From Acidobacteriaceae bacterium (lineage in GTDB: Bacteria > Acidobacteriota > Terriglobia > Terriglobales > Acidobacteriaceae), in assembly GCA_003134655.1 (NCBI GenBank), contig PLBY01000101.1:1-46765 (forward strand): a stretch of 46,765 nt of DNA, in the 5' to 3' direction. The first letter of the stretch is position 1; each line of letters begins with the position of its first letter. The position numbers were made by a program, and so were the translations under genes. Below the pieces are notes generated by a model. It ran no database searches and had not been told where the DNA came from. It saw nothing but the letters and a program-made list of their open reading frames with translations. This document shows positions 25,674 through 34,796 of the stretch, in pieces.

Positions 25674-25765
25674 ATGGCTAGACACCGGCGGGGCGCCCGC
25701 GCCACATCGATCGAAGATCAAGAGCAAAGTCAAAACCTGGACGGACAGGAGTGTCCGTCCCACAC
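25674..25765 (+). repeat. Interspersed two-hairpin repeat, long type, copy 2
   Basis: Second copy of 639-725: ATGGCTAGAC, GC palindrome, a spacer, AAAGTCAAAACCTGGACG, then a perfect hairpin GGACGGACAGGAGTGTCCGT and CCACAC. Confidence 0.85.
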
Positions 25766-25823
25766 GGGCACTCCCGCGCACATAACCCGCAGGTGTAGAA
25801 ACTGACGGCAGATCCTTGCTTGC

Positions 25824-25874
25824 GGCTCCGAGCGCGAGACGCGCTCGGGACAGCCGGCGGGACGCCGGCGCTAC
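25824..25874 (+). repeat. Double-hairpin repeat ending GCCGGCGCTAC, copy 3
   Basis: GGCTCCGAGCGCGAGACGCG... followed by the GCCGGC/GCCGGC hairpin and GCTAC. It ends exactly where the stop codon of the minus-strand gene begins (25875). Within its first hairpin, GAGCGCGA pairs with GCGCTC: the paired bases differ from copies 1-2 but complement each other. Confidence 0.85.
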
Positions 25875-26495
25875 TTACCAGCGGCGGGTGCCGAAGGTTT
25901 TTCGTACACCTACAGTCAGGAAGCGGCCCCATGGGCCGTTGGTGCCTAGATCGGCGGGACCGAGATAGGTGTCGCGTGCGCCTAGACGGTCGAAGAGGAA
26001 GTGCTGGGTCACGCGGAACTCGAATCCCTTGTTCATGTAGACTCCGAGTCCCCAGGAATGTTCGATTCCAATCGCGTCAGGGGACCACGTATAGAGCGTC
26101 TTGGGGATGGTCTTGCCGAAAAGGAAGGTGGGCGCTCCGTATACCATGAAGCGACGCAGCGGGCCTCGTCCGAAGGGGCGAACCTCTAGAATTCCCGAGA
26201 TCATGTAGCGCGCAAAGAGACTGCAGGGCGCGTTGACTCCGCCATATTGACCGGCATTGCCGCCGCATTGATTGGGATCAATCTCGTTGTGCGGAGGCGC
26301 CAGGTCAACCTGCACCCAGCCCCACAACATGTCCTTGGGGAAGAACATGCGGTCTCCGCTGTCAGCGTCGTGCCAGGTGCCCTGTGAACTGGTGGTCTGG
26401 GGAGTGTTCGACTGCGAATTGAGGGACGATGAGACCTGGGCCCCTGCAAGTGATAGCAATACTGGAACCAACAACAGCCACGCCCATCGCTTCAT
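25875..26495 (-). CDS. Secreted outer-membrane-like protein, unknown function
   Basis: 206 residues with a signal peptide (MKRWAWLLLVPVLLSLAGAQ). The mature part, rich in aromatic and glycine residues, ends GRFLTVGVRKTF GTRRW, with alternating patterns typical of transmembrane beta-strands (GLGVYMNKGFEFRVTQHFLF). It is probably an outer-membrane barrel or surface protein of the porin-like 'outer membrane beta-barrel' class. ATG 26495 is used because GGAGG lies 4 bases upstream; the frame extends to 26756 without support. Its stop abuts a repeat. Confidence 0.7.
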   Translation of the reverse strand: MKRWAWLLLVPVLLSLAGAQVSSSLNSQSNTPQTTSSQGTWHDADSGDRMFFPKDMLWGWVQVDLAPPHNEIDPNQCGGNAGQYGGVNAPCSLFARYMISGILEVRPFGRGPLRRFMVYGAPTFLFGKTIPKTLYTWSPDAIGIEHSWGLGVYMNKGFEFRVTQHFLFDRLGARDTYLGPADLGTNGPWGRFLTVGVRKTFGTRRW

Positions 26496-26884
26496 TTCGC
26501 CTCCGAAAGCTCTGGTTCTGACGAGAGATGCCGGAGCGTCGGCCCGTGCCCGAGGTTTGGAGTCAGGCGTCGACGAAAGTCCGGCTGAGTAGAGCGCCAC
26601 ATTGTAACCTGCACGCGACTCAGTGTCGGTGCTGGTCGTGGTGCATGAGGCGAGTTCCGACCAAATTCTGTTGGCAAATTGAGAGTCGCGGGATGGGTAC
26701 TGAGGTTCCAACGGTGGGTACAGAAAGCGGCTTCCCTTCCAGAATCCATATCCCATACCGGATTTATTCCATTCATAGTACGTTCATGTTAGTGCAAATC
26801 GCTGTAAACCACGCCAAAACATTGGATTACGGGTTTGGTGGGCGGATTGCACTATACGGAAGTACAGTAAAATCCAGGACCCTT
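26496..26884. other. Divergent intergenic region
   Basis: About 390 bases between two divergent genes, AT-rich toward the right. It should hold both promoters; TTGCAC/TAAAAT near 26850-26880 is a possible but short-spaced plus-strand pair. I see no gene or repeat. Confidence 0.4.
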
Positions 26885-27226
26885 ATGCCACAAGAGATTT
26901 CCGTCTCGTACCAAGCGATTAAGAGCAAGGTTTACCGGTTGATCGATTCCCTCGTGGTGGGTGAAAAGAGCGAGGCAGAGGTGCAGGAGTCGGTCCGGCG
27001 GTGGTGGGCGCTGATCCATCCAGCCGACCGGCCGATCGCCCAGAAGTATCTGTTGATGGTGCTGGGGCGCTCGGTTTCCGCGCTGGACAACATGGGGGAC
27101 GCATTTCTGTCGGTCAGCAGTTGTGAAGTTGTCCGGCCACAAATGACGGACATCCCACTTCCCGGCAAGCGAGTGCGGCTGCTGGAGCGGATGGTAAAGG
27201 AAAGCTCCGTCCGGACGGCGCTTTAG
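26885..27226 (+). CDS. Unknown 113-residue protein
   Basis: A mainly helical protein of 113 residues: IKSKVYRLIDSLVVGEKSEAEVQE, then RRWWALIHPADRPIAQKYLLMVLGRS. No signal peptide, no cysteine motif. ATG 26885 is chosen as the first Met after the AT-rich upstream region; the frame continues to 26528 but the added residues have no character. It is transcribed away from the outer-membrane-like gene. I do not recognise a family. Confidence 0.6.
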   Translation: MPQEISVSYQAIKSKVYRLIDSLVVGEKSEAEVQESVRRWWALIHPADRPIAQKYLLMVLGRSVSALDNMGDAFLSVSSCEVVRPQMTDIPLPGKRVRLLERMVKESSVRTAL

Positions 27227-27395
27227 CCCGGCGAACGTTCAAGCTTGGTCCACCCGCATTCAACCGCTAGGACGACCGCAAGACACAGAATTTACATTTC
27301 CCCGGTTGCTTTACGCGCGCTCTCACCCGTATCTTCAATTACATTCCCTAGGGATAGCCATCGCACAATCTAAATGCGCAACATAGGAGACTGGA

Positions 27396-27980
27396 ATGAC
27401 ACCGTCGTCTTTACACCAATCCACCAAGCCGGGCAAACTGGGAATTATTCTTTCTGTCGGAGTATTGCTGATTATGGCCACATCACTATTTGCAGGTTCG
27501 GGTGTCTACACTTTCACGCTCAATTCGATCGACGGCAAGCCGGCGCCGCTGGCTGATTACAAGGGCAAGGTCGTGCTGCTGGTAAACGTGGCGAGCCAGT
27601 GCGGGTACACTCCGCAATACACCGCGCTGGAGGCCATCTACGAGAAGTACAAGGATCAGGGATTCGTGATTCTCGGCTTCCCTGCCAACAATTTTGGCGC
27701 GCAGGAACCGGGGACGAACGAGGAGATCAAGACGTTCTGCACGCGCAAGTACAGCGTGACGTTCCCGATGTACGCGAAGATTTCCGTGAAGGGGGCGGAT
27801 CAGGCGCCGCTGTATGGGTATCTGACGAAAGAGACGGGCGCTGGGATCGCGGGAGACATCAAGTGGAACTTCACCAAGTTCCTGGTGGATCGCGAGGGGA
27901 AAGTGGTGCAGCGGTTTGAGCCGGCGGTTACGCCGGATTCGAAGGACGTGACTGCGTCGATTGAGAAGCTGCTGAAGTAG
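27396..27980 (+). CDS. Glutathione peroxidase-like thiol peroxidase, membrane anchored
   Basis: 194 residues. Family pattern: VNVASQCGYTPQY with peroxidatic Cys69, FPANNFGAQEPG with Gln103, and KWNFTKF with Trp157/Asn158, which complete the catalytic tetrad (Cys, Gln, Trp, Asn). It reduces peroxides with thiols; the Cys-type bacterial enzymes mostly use thioredoxin. The first 34 residues contain a hydrophobic segment (LGIILSVGVLLIMATSLFAGS), so the enzyme is exported or anchored, unlike cytoplasmic Gpx. ATG 27396 follows ATAGGAGA. A hairpin ends the gene. Confidence 0.93.
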   Translation: MTPSSLHQSTKPGKLGIILSVGVLLIMATSLFAGSGVYTFTLNSIDGKPAPLADYKGKVVLLVNVASQCGYTPQYTALEAIYEKYKDQGFVILGFPANNFGAQEPGTNEEIKTFCTRKYSVTFPMYAKISVKGADQAPLYGYLTKETGAGIAGDIKWNFTKFLVDREGKVVQRFEPAVTPDSKDVTASIEKLLK

Positions 27981-27998
27981 AAAGCTGCGAAGAGAATC

Positions 27999-28031
27999 CC
28001 CACTTCTCCCGAAAAAGAAGGGAGAAGTGGG
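27999..28031. terminator. 12-base-pair hairpin between convergent genes
   Basis: CCCACTTCTCCC (27999-28010) pairs perfectly with GGGAGAAGTGGG (28020-28031) around GAAAAAGAA. It lies between the stops of gpx (27980) and the minus-strand gene (28060). No T-tract. It ends in GACACCCGGC, as does a repeat at 30634-30677, so it may be a repeat used as a terminator. Confidence 0.6.
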
Positions 28032-28059
28032 ACACCCGGCCAATCGCCGCAGAGGCGCC

Positions 28060-29070
28060 TCAGCAGTTTCCCTGATGCTTGTATCCGGCAAGCTGAAACA
28101 AGAACCGCGCTGCGTCGGCGAAAGTCGCATCTTCGGGAGAGTGTTCGTAAGAATCCGGACACCAACGTACGGCAATGTGATACCTACTCTCCTGTACGCC
28201 TTCCATTATCCATTCGGCTCCATCGAAACCCCGATGTTGTGACTCGCTCGCCATCTCCCAGAAATGCGCCCCATCCAAACGCCTTAGAAACTCGAAAACT
28301 CGATCCCTAGGCACGGTCAGCGTTTGTTCGCTCTTGACCCGATCACGCGACTCATCGAGGACGCTCATTCTAATTTGGCCGCCACCGTCAGGGAGAACGG
28401 TCAGAGTGACGGCCTTCGGCCCAGTGAATGCTCCCAAGTACGTAAAACGGTAGGTGTTCTCATTGTCAGGGGATGGAGGCCAGAGTGGTATTTCACCCAA
28501 CCGGTACATGTCGCTCGAATACCAAGCAACTTGGAAGTTCGCGGCACGACTCGTGAATGTCCGTGGGGGAAAGTAATTCACGAAAAGGGCTGCATTGGTG
28601 GCTTCTACGATCTTCAAAGACACCTCTGCGAGTGCCTTTGTTGGCGAAGCTTCGGGAACGTTGCCTAATACCTCTCTAATAGCCTTGAAACGCTCGGCGT
28701 CGCGGAGTCGGAACGTCCCTCCCCCGGCAATACCAGCCGCAACCGCCCTCTGGTCCTTTGCAGGCAACTGGTTCATCGCCGACAAGAAACCGTCAGGATC
28801 AGACAATAGAGTTTCGTCGTAGAAATCTGTTAGATAGGTGAATCGGAACAAGGTTGGCAAAACCGACTTATCTCCACTTCGATACGCTTCAACGAGGGTC
28901 TGCACGTCTTGATTGAGGTGCTTGCACTCGCGGCTTGAAACCTCGTTGCGGTGGAGACAGGCATGTATTCCTTCGAGTGCTTTGTCTCGTTTTGTAGCTG
29001 GCACTGAGTCGGCATACGACAATGCTGTCGCTGCTATGGCCAGCGTGATTAGAACGAGGATTCTTCGCAT
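28060..29070 (-). CDS. Secreted protein of unknown function
   Basis: 336 residues with a signal peptide (MRRILVLITLAIAATALSYA). The rest is soluble: a helical N-terminal half (VQTLVEAYRSGDKSVLPTLFRFTYLTDFYDE) and a beta-rich C-terminal half (FTGPKAVTLTVLPDGGGQIRM). Several cysteines (CLHRNEVSSREC, CPDSY, final C) could pair. ATG 29070 is preceded by GAGGG; the frame runs to 29469 across the end of glnA and is not used. Base composition is lower in GC than the neighbours, suggesting later acquisition. It lies 80 bases downstream of glnA on the same strand. No family recognised. Confidence 0.7.
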   Translation of the reverse strand: MRRILVLITLAIAATALSYADSVPATKRDKALEGIHACLHRNEVSSRECKHLNQDVQTLVEAYRSGDKSVLPTLFRFTYLTDFYDETLLSDPDGFLSAMNQLPAKDQRAVAAGIAGGGTFRLRDAERFKAIREVLGNVPEASPTKALAEVSLKIVEATNAALFVNYFPPRTFTSRAANFQVAWYSSDMYRLGEIPLWPPSPDNENTYRFTYLGAFTGPKAVTLTVLPDGGGQIRMSVLDESRDRVKSEQTLTVPRDRVFEFLRRLDGAHFWEMASESQHRGFDGAEWIMEGVQESRYHIAVRWCPDSYEHSPEDATFADAARFLFQLAGYKHQGNC

Positions 29071-29150
29071 AAAGCCCTCATTGTACGTTCGGCCAATTGT
29101 CGAAACCAAGCGATAGAACTCATGAGGAGCCTCAACTGCTACCCACTGTC

Positions 29151-30563
29151 CTAAATGTCGTAGTACAACGCGAACTCGTAGGGATGCGGACGCTGGCGGA
29201 TCGCATCCACTTCTTTGGAGCGCTTGTAGTCGACATAAGTCCGCAGCAACTCTTCTGTGAAGACGTCGCCTTTCAGCAGGAATGCGTGGTCGCGCTCCAG
29301 GGCGTCGAGAGCGTCTTCGAGCGAGCCGGGCATGGAGGGAATGTTCGATAGCTGCTCGGGATCGAGTTCGTAGATGTCTTTGTCGAGGGGCTGACCGGGG
29401 TCCATTTTGTTTTCGATGCCGTCGAGACCGGCCATCAACATGGCGGCGAAGGCGAGATAGGGATTGCAACTTGGATCTGGCGGCCGGAACTCGACGCGCT
29501 TGGCTTTGGGCGCGATGGAATACATGGGAATGCGGCAGGCCGCCGAGCGGTTGCGGCGCGAATAGGCGAGATTCACCGGGGCTTCAAAGCCGGGTATCAG
29601 GCGCTTGTAGGAGTTGGTGGTGGGCGCGATGATCGCGGAGAGCGCGGGGCCGTGCTTGATCAGTCCACCGATATACCAGAGAGCAAGTTGCGACAAGCCC
29701 GCGTATCCGTCGCCGGAAAATATGGGATCGCCGGACTTCCACAGCGACTGGTGCGTGTGCATTCCACTTCCGTTGTCGCCGAAGATGGGCTTGGGCATGA
29801 ACGTGACCGTCTTGCCCTGAAGATTCGCCACATTCTTTACGATGTATTTGTAGAGCAGCATTTTGTCGGCGGAGCGGACCAGCGAGTCGAACTTCAGATC
29901 GATTTCAGTCTGACCGCCTGAAGCTACCTCATGATGGTGGCATTCCACGTCGATGCCGCAGTTTTGCATGGTTAGGACCATCTCGCTGCGCAGGTCCTGA
30001 TAGTGATCGGTGGGCGCCACAGGAAAATAGCCTTCGCGATAGCGGGGGCGATAGCCGAGGTTGTTCTCTTCCCTGCCGGAGTTCCAGCGGCCCTCTTCGG
30101 CGTCGATGAAATAAAAGCCGTACTGCTCGCGCTGGTCGAAGCGCACGTTGTCGAAGATGAAGAATTCCGCCTCGGCCCCGAAGTAGGCGGTGTCGGCGAT
30201 ACCGGTGGAGGCGAGGTAGAGTTCGGCTTTGCGGGCGATGTAGCGGGGATCGCGGTCGTAGCGCTGCTTGGTCACGGGGTCGACGACATCGCATACCAGC
30301 ACGAGGGTAGGTACCTCGGTGAAGGGGTCGAGTATGTGAAAGTTCGCGTCTGGTTTGAGGAGCATGTCGCTCTCGTGGATTCCGGCCCAGCCGCGGATGG
30401 AGGAGCCGTCGATGCCGAATCCGTCTTCGAACGACGATTCCGTCAGTTGCCCGATGGGATAGGAAACGTGGTGCCAGAGTCCGGGAATGTCGGTGAAGCG
30501 AAGGTCGAGAATCTTCGCGTCGTGCTGCTTCGCGAACTCGAGAACTTTCTTGGCGTCAGCCAT
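29151..30563 (-). CDS. glnA: Glutamine synthetase type I
   Basis: 470 residues. It assimilates ammonium: glutamate + NH3 + ATP to glutamine. GlnA motifs: DGSSIRGW near the N-terminus, the metal-binding EAEFF and [46 protein letters not shown], and the [18 protein letters not shown] loop. Near the C-terminus DIYELDPEQ matches the adenylylation-loop position (Tyr), so control by adenylylation is possible. ATG 30563 is chosen since AAGGAG lies 7 bases upstream; the frame's extension to 30647 passes into a repeat. It is transcribed away from the LysR gene. Confidence 0.97.
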   Translation of the reverse strand: MADAKKVLEFAKQHDAKILDLRFTDIPGLWHHVSYPIGQLTESSFEDGFGIDGSSIRGWAGIHESDMLLKPDANFHILDPFTEVPTLVLVCDVVDPVTKQRYDRDPRYIARKAELYLASTGIADTAYFGAEAEFFIFDNVRFDQREQYGFYFIDAEEGRWNSGREENNLGYRPRYREGYFPVAPTDHYQDLRSEMVLTMQNCGIDVECHHHEVASGGQTEIDLKFDSLVRSADKMLLYKYIVKNVANLQGKTVTFMPKPIFGDNGSGMHTHQSLWKSGDPIFSGDGYAGLSQLALWYIGGLIKHGPALSAIIAPTTNSYKRLIPGFEAPVNLAYSRRNRSAACRIPMYSIAPKAKRVEFRPPDPSCNPYLAFAAMLMAGLDGIENKMDPGQPLDKDIYELDPEQLSNIPSMPGSLEDALDALERDHAFLLKGDVFTEELLRTYVDYKRSKEVDAIRQRPHPYEFALYYDI

Positions 30564-30633
30564 CAAAGACTCCTTGCCGGGCGCAACTTCCCTGTCGAAA
30601 CAGAGCGAACCTTTGCGGGGAGTCCTGCAATCT

Positions 30634-30677
30634 CCCACCCTTGCCACAAAGAACGTGCCAAGGATGGGGCACCCGGC
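30634..30677. repeat. CCACCCTTGCC...GGCACCCGGC repeat
   Basis: CCCACCCTTG.. is complementary to ..CAAGGATGGGG across GCCACAAAGAACGTG (TTGGCACG inverted against CGTGCCAA). It ends GCACCCGGC, like the hairpin at 27999-28040 (GACACCCGGC). It sits in the glnA leader. Confidence 0.5.
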
Positions 30678-30715
30678 AGGCTGCTACAATCGGTCGCGTT
30701 AAGCGGGACCGGGAG

Positions 30716-30744
30716 AGTCTAAAGGCAGTCGCGGGCGCTGGCAA
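30716..30744 (-). promoter_or_regulatory. Possible glnA promoter
   Basis: On the minus strand TTGCCA and TAGACT are 17 bases apart, about 150 bases before the glnA start. The leader would contain the repeat at 30634-30677. Confidence 0.45.
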
Positions 30745-30789
30745 TTCGATTGTTTTTATGGCGGGGATAACGCGACTTTATACTTAGAC

Positions 30790-30892
30790 CTGTCAGCTAT
30801 CAGCTTTCAGCTTTCAGCGAACCCGCGTCGGGCTGCTGGATGGCCCGATGAACTGCCTGGCTGACAGCTGAAAGCTGACGGCTGAGAGCTTT
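30790..30892. repeat. Inverted CAGCTTTCAGC repeat before the LysR gene
   Basis: CTGTCAGCTATCAGCTTTCA on the left (30790-30817) is largely the reverse complement of CTGACAGCTGAAAGCTGACG on the right (30857-30892), with 39 bases between. The right arm ends 2 bases before the LysR start. A single arm recurs at 38643-38674. Confidence 0.75.
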
Positions 30893-30894
30893 CT

Positions 30895-31806
30895 ATGGAC
30901 TTTGACCAGCTCGAAACGTTTCTCGAAGTGGCGCGGCACGCATCGTTCTCGCGGGCGGCGGAGAAGCGTTTTCGGACGCAGCCGGCGATCTCATCACAGA
31001 TCCGAGGGCTGGAGGAAGAAGTTGGAGCGAAGCTGTTCGACCGGTCGGGCGGGAAGGTGTCGCTGACCGCTGCGGGCAAGGCTTTTCAGAAGTACGTCGA
31101 AGAAACGCTGGACGCGCGCAAGGCAATGCTAGTGGCGATCGCCGAGATGGAGCGCGTGCCGCGGGGCGAACTGATTGTGGGGGCGAACGAAGGGACCTGC
31201 CTGCACATCCTGCCGTATGTGTTTGCGGACTTCAAGAAGCAGTATCCCGATGTGTCGGTGAACATCAAGCGCGCGGACTATGGAAAGATTCTGGAATCGA
31301 TCGTAGACAACTCGGTCGACTTCGGCGTGATCTCGCTACCGGTGACGGACCCACGGCTGACGGTGGTGCTGATCCATCGGGATGAGTTGATTCTGATTGC
31401 GCCGCCGCAGCACCCGTTGGGGAAGCTGAAGTCGGCGACGATCGCCGATGTGTCGAAGTTTCCGCTGGTGGTTCCCAAGGCTGGACATACGAGGGACGCC
31501 ATTGAGCAGCTCTTCCACGAGCGGCGGCTGAAACCAAATTTCAGCATGGAACTGGATTCCAGCGAATTGCTGAAGCGATTTGTGGCTGCCGATGTGGGCG
31601 TCGGATTCATTGCGCGTTCGAATGTGGAGGAAGATGTCCGCGCCAAAGTGCTGGCGGCGATTCCCCTCGCCGACGCGCAGGTGCGGCGCGACCTGGCGCT
31701 GGTCTTCCGCAAAGACAAGGCCCTCAGCCGGGCCGCGCTGGCTTTCATTGACATTGCGGTGAAACACAAACCCGCGGAAGAGTTGGCGCAGATTCCAACC
31801 CGATGA
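30895..31806 (+). CDS. LysR-family transcriptional regulator
   Basis: 303 residues. The N-terminal winged helix (1-60) is typical: MDFDQLETFLEVARHASFSR, AAEKRFRTQPAISSQIRGLE, VGAKLFDRSGGKVSLTAAG. The C-terminal part is a two-lobed effector domain (ELIVGANEGTCLHILPYVF, VDFGVISLPV, VAADVGVGFIARS). The effector is unknown; LysR proteins usually control a divergent gene, here glnA, but the 330-base gap holds repeats, so this is inference. The start ATG 30895 lies directly after the repeat, with GAGAG as the only ribosome binding site candidate. Its stop overlaps the start of the POTRA gene (ATGA), indicating coupling. Confidence 0.93.
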   Translation: MDFDQLETFLEVARHASFSRAAEKRFRTQPAISSQIRGLEEEVGAKLFDRSGGKVSLTAAGKAFQKYVEETLDARKAMLVAIAEMERVPRGELIVGANEGTCLHILPYVFADFKKQYPDVSVNIKRADYGKILESIVDNSVDFGVISLPVTDPRLTVVLIHRDELILIAPPQHPLGKLKSATIADVSKFPLVVPKAGHTRDAIEQLFHERRLKPNFSMELDSSELLKRFVAADVGVGFIARSNVEEDVRAKVLAAIPLADAQVRRDLALVFRKDKALSRAALAFIDIAVKHKPAEELAQIPTR

Positions 31807-33158
31807 CGAAGGCGATCCCCAGACTTCTGCTCCTGCGATGGATTCTGCTCGCTGGGTTCTGCCTGCCCGGAATGGGTCAAGGAACGACGTCGAAGGCTCT
31901 GGCCCAAATGCCGGCCTCCGCGCGGCAGCTGATTGCCATCAAGGTCACGGGGAGCAAGCGATTCCCCGAAGCCGCAGTTGCGGCGGCGACCGGATTGCAG
32001 ATGGGCGCGGCCGTCAACGACGACGACTTCAAGAAGGCCGCGCGGCGACTGGGGGACATGGGAGTCTTCACCGAAATCGGTTACAACTACTCGTATTCCT
32101 CGGCGGGAACTAAGCTTGAACTGCACGTGGCCGACGCCGACAAGTTTGTTCCCGCCCGCTTTGAGGATTTCGTCTGGTTCTCCGATACGGAGCTTCTGAA
32201 GCGCATCAAAGAGCACTCCCCTCTGTTCGACGGAGAGCTGCCGTTGTTCGGACGCTTGGCGGACGAAGTTTCTGACGTGCTGCAGGCCATGCTGGTGGAG
32301 AACGCGATCCCGGGGCACGTCGAGTATCTGCGCACGGGCAAACCGGGCGGCCCGGTCGAATCGATCAACTACCACGTGAACGACGTTCTGATTCAGGTCC
32401 GGCATATTGAGTTTTCGGGGGCAGCCGAGGCCGAGGTGCCCGCGCTGGAGGCGGCGGGAGAGAGACTTCCCGAGCACGAATACTCCCGCAGCCGGCTGGA
32501 GTTGCTGGTCCAGCGTCAGTTGCTGCCGGTTTATTACGCGCGAGGATACTTGAAGGCGCAGTTCGGCGAGCCGGCACCGAAAGTCGTGAAGCAGCCTTCC
32601 GCCGAAAACGAGGATGGACCACGCAACCAGACCGTGGTCGACGTGACCTTCGCGGTGACGCCGGGCCAGCAGTACAAGCTGAAGGGACTGGAGTGGTTGG
32701 GGAATCGCGAGTTCCCTACCGAGACGTTGCAGAAGATGGTGCGGGCCGAGCCGGGGCAGCCGGCTAATGCGATTCGGCTGGCCGATAACCTGAAGGACAT
32801 CCAAAAGCTTTACGGTTCGCGCGGGTTTATGACGGCCACGATCACGCCGGAGGCGGTGTTTGACGAGGGCGCCGGGACGGTTGTGATTCGCCTCGATGTG
32901 AAGGAAGGCTTCGCCTATCACATGGGCGAACTCGAATTCCGCGGCCTGGATAACAGCTTAATGGCGAAACTGCGTGCTGCCTGGAAAATCCGGCCGGGGG
33001 ACGTGTACGACTCGACGTACCTCAGCGAATACCTGCCTGCGGCGCAGAAACTGCTTCCGCCGAATCTCGACTGGGACGTCACGTCGCATGTGACCGCCAA
33101 CGTCCGGGACAAGTCGGTCGACGTCGATCTGATCTACTCAGTGAAGGCGCCGAAATAG
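31803..33158 (+). CDS. POTRA-domain protein without a beta-barrel
   Basis: 451 residues. A signal peptide (RLLLLRWILLAGFCLPG) is followed by several POTRA-like domains in series: IAIKVTGSKRFPEAAVAAATG, QVRHIEFSGAAEAEVPALEA, YKLKGLEWLGNREFPTETL and FAYHMGELEFRGLDNSLMAK, each with the beta-alpha-alpha-beta-beta order of BamA/TamA. The protein ends at a final POTRA strand (VDVDLIYSVK) with no 16-strand Omp85 barrel. It could be a periplasmic adaptor for the BAM or TAM machines, or a barrel-less paralogue. The ATG overlaps the LysR stop, so it is coupled to that regulator. A hairpin (TTGTTC...GAACAA) follows. Confidence 0.85.
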   Translation: MTKAIPRLLLLRWILLAGFCLPGMGQGTTSKALAQMPASARQLIAIKVTGSKRFPEAAVAAATGLQMGAAVNDDDFKKAARRLGDMGVFTEIGYNYSYSSAGTKLELHVADADKFVPARFEDFVWFSDTELLKRIKEHSPLFDGELPLFGRLADEVSDVLQAMLVENAIPGHVEYLRTGKPGGPVESINYHVNDVLIQVRHIEFSGAAEAEVPALEAAGERLPEHEYSRSRLELLVQRQLLPVYYARGYLKAQFGEPAPKVVKQPSAENEDGPRNQTVVDVTFAVTPGQQYKLKGLEWLGNREFPTETLQKMVRAEPGQPANAIRLADNLKDIQKLYGSRGFMTATITPEAVFDEGAGTVVIRLDVKEGFAYHMGELEFRGLDNSLMAKLRAAWKIRPGDVYDSTYLSEYLPAAQKLLPPNLDWDVTSHVTANVRDKSVDVDLIYSVKAPK

Positions 33159-33387
33159 GCGCCGGACGCTCCGAGTGGTCTTGTTCGGATTTTGGAACAA
33201 AATGCGCGAGGTTTTTCGATGCCCTCTCAGGGCGAGTACTCTGGGCCCACTTCCAGTCGAGCTGCGCGGAAGAATTTGTGTGGGAACCCCGGGCGATGTT
33301 TGTGAAATCTGGGTGAATTGGTACACTGGCGCGCAAGTCCTCGGGGACGAGACCGCGGATGAGCTTCGAATTGGAAGGAGAAAAGGG

Positions 33388-33738
33388 ATGAGGAGTGGTT
33401 GGCGACGCTCGATCTTGATTGCGGTGTTGGTGGGTGCGGCGAATCTTTGGGTACAGAGTCCGGCGATGGCGGCCGGCAAGCAAACACTGACTGGCGAAGT
33501 GGGCGACGCGATGTGCGGGACCAAGCATATGGAAGGCGCGCCGGCGGAGTGCACGCGCACCTGCGTCTCGCACGGATCGAAGTATGCTCTGGTGGTGGGC
33601 GACAAGATTTACGTTCTGAATACCAGCGACAAGGCGGTGCTGGCGCTGCTCGATCAGCAGGCCGGCAAGAAAGCCACGGTTACCGGCACGATCAACGGCA
33701 CGGCTGTTGATGTGAGCTCTGCGGTTGCAGCCAAGTGA
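33388..33738 (+). CDS. Small secreted protein with Cys-rich motif
   Basis: 116 residues with a signal peptide (SILIAVLVGAANLWVQSPAMA). The mature part reads LTGEVGDAMCGTKHMEGAPAECTRTCVSHGSKYALVVGDKIYVL and has three cysteines and conserved histidines, followed by a small beta domain (ATVTGTINGTAVDVSS). The C/H set could bind a metal or form a disulfide. Proteins of this look recur in Acidobacteriota, but I cannot name a characterised family. ATG 33388 follows AAGGAGAAAAGGG, a strong ribosome binding site. A terminator lies about 100 bases downstream. Confidence 0.75.
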   Translation: MRSGWRRSILIAVLVGAANLWVQSPAMAAGKQTLTGEVGDAMCGTKHMEGAPAECTRTCVSHGSKYALVVGDKIYVLNTSDKAVLALLDQQAGKKATVTGTINGTAVDVSSAVAAK

Positions 33739-33839
33739 TGCGCGGGTTTGCAGGCGGGTTTCGTCGCGTTGCCGGCGAGTGAGTTTGGACGTGAAAAGGT
33801 TTTGCCCGGGCCCTCCCCCTCCACAATCCGGGCATAAAA

Positions 33840-33875
33840 GCGGGGACGCGCGCCAGCGCTCCCCGCATTTTTTTT
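33840..33875 (+). terminator. Rho-independent terminator
   Basis: GCGGGGA (33840-33846) pairs with TCCCCGC (33860-33866), with inner GCGC/GCGC, followed by eight Ts. It ends the small secreted protein gene. Confidence 0.92.
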
Positions 33876-33969
33876 GCTTCTGGAGTATAAATTCACATTT
33901 CCTTTACAAAGCAATGTGTTAGATTGTGCATTCTCAACACTCAAATTCTCTCTTTGGAGGATCACGGAA

Positions 33970-34527
33970 TTGGGCAAAGATATGGTTCCGAAGCGGATTT
34001 TCTTTACCAAGGGAGTGGGAAAACACCGCGAGCGGCTGACCTCGTTCGAATTGGCGTTGCGTGACGCCGGTATCGCCGCCCAGAACCTGGTGCGGGTTTC
34101 GTCTATCTTTCCGCCCAACTGCAAACTGCTGGCTCGCAAAGAAGGCGTGAAGTACCTACATCCGGGAGAAGTCGTTTTTGCCGTGGTTGCGGAGAACTCT
34201 ACGCGTGAGCCGCACCGACTACTGGCTTCGTCGATTGGCGTAGCGATTCCCGCCGACCGAAACACCTACGGTTATCTTAGCGAGCACCACTCCTTTGGCG
34301 AGACGGAAGACGCCGCCGGGGAGTATGCCGAGGAACTCGCCGCCGAAATGCTCGCGACCACGCTCAACGTGGAATTCGATCCCGACCGGTCCTGGGATGA
34401 GAAGAAGCAGATCTACCGCCTGTCGAACAAGATCGTGCGCACGGCAAATGTGACGCAGTCGGCGATGGGTGACAAGCGCGCCCTCTGGACTACCGTGATT
34501 GCCTCGGCGGTATTGATCTTCGACTAG
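33970..34527 (+). CDS. Pyruvoyl-dependent arginine decarboxylase
   Basis: 185 residues from TTG 33970. The enzyme decarboxylates L-arginine to agmatine, the first step of the arginine route to putrescine. The proenzyme self-cleaves at a Ser-Ser bond, and the second Ser becomes the pyruvoyl group: [10 protein letters not shown] gives Ser44-Ser45. Other family features: [39 protein letters not shown] and [21 protein letters not shown] 33970 is chosen because GGAGG lies 9 bases upstream; the next ATG (33982) is 21 bases from it. The N-terminal beta chain needs the first residues. It belongs functionally to the aguA/aguB genes 5 kb downstream. Confidence 0.93.
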   Translation: MGKDMVPKRIFFTKGVGKHRERLTSFELALRDAGIAAQNLVRVSSIFPPNCKLLARKEGVKYLHPGEVVFAVVAENSTREPHRLLASSIGVAIPADRNTYGYLSEHHSFGETEDAAGEYAEELAAEMLATTLNVEFDPDRSWDEKKQIYRLSNKIVRTANVTQSAMGDKRALWTTVIASAVLIFD

Positions 34528-34796
34528 CCGCGGGGCGCTCCCCCTCATTTACAACCAGCCGGACTCGACCTCCAGGGTAGGCACGTTGCCGTTCAAGTTC
34601 CCCCGCCATGGCGTCACCTTTTCCCGGGGGGGCTACAGCGTTTTTGTGAGTCGAAAGTCTGGGTCTACTTTTCTTCTACACTATTGAAACTAAACGAACT
34701 AAATGAATCTTTCTGCGGGCTGGAACATCTTAATGGAGACACTTTGGTAACCATACCGTGCTGTCGGATGTAACACTCCGTTAACAGGGATCAGTT
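34528..34796. other. Intergenic region before the DUF2934 gene
   Basis: AT-rich toward its end, no open frame of note. It should hold the promoter of the DUF2934 gene; none is clear enough to name. Confidence 0.4.

Noticed and set aside
31278..32921. 547-codon minus-strand frame opposite the LysR and POTRA genes
   Set aside because: Composition is that of a shadow frame and it spans two real genes.
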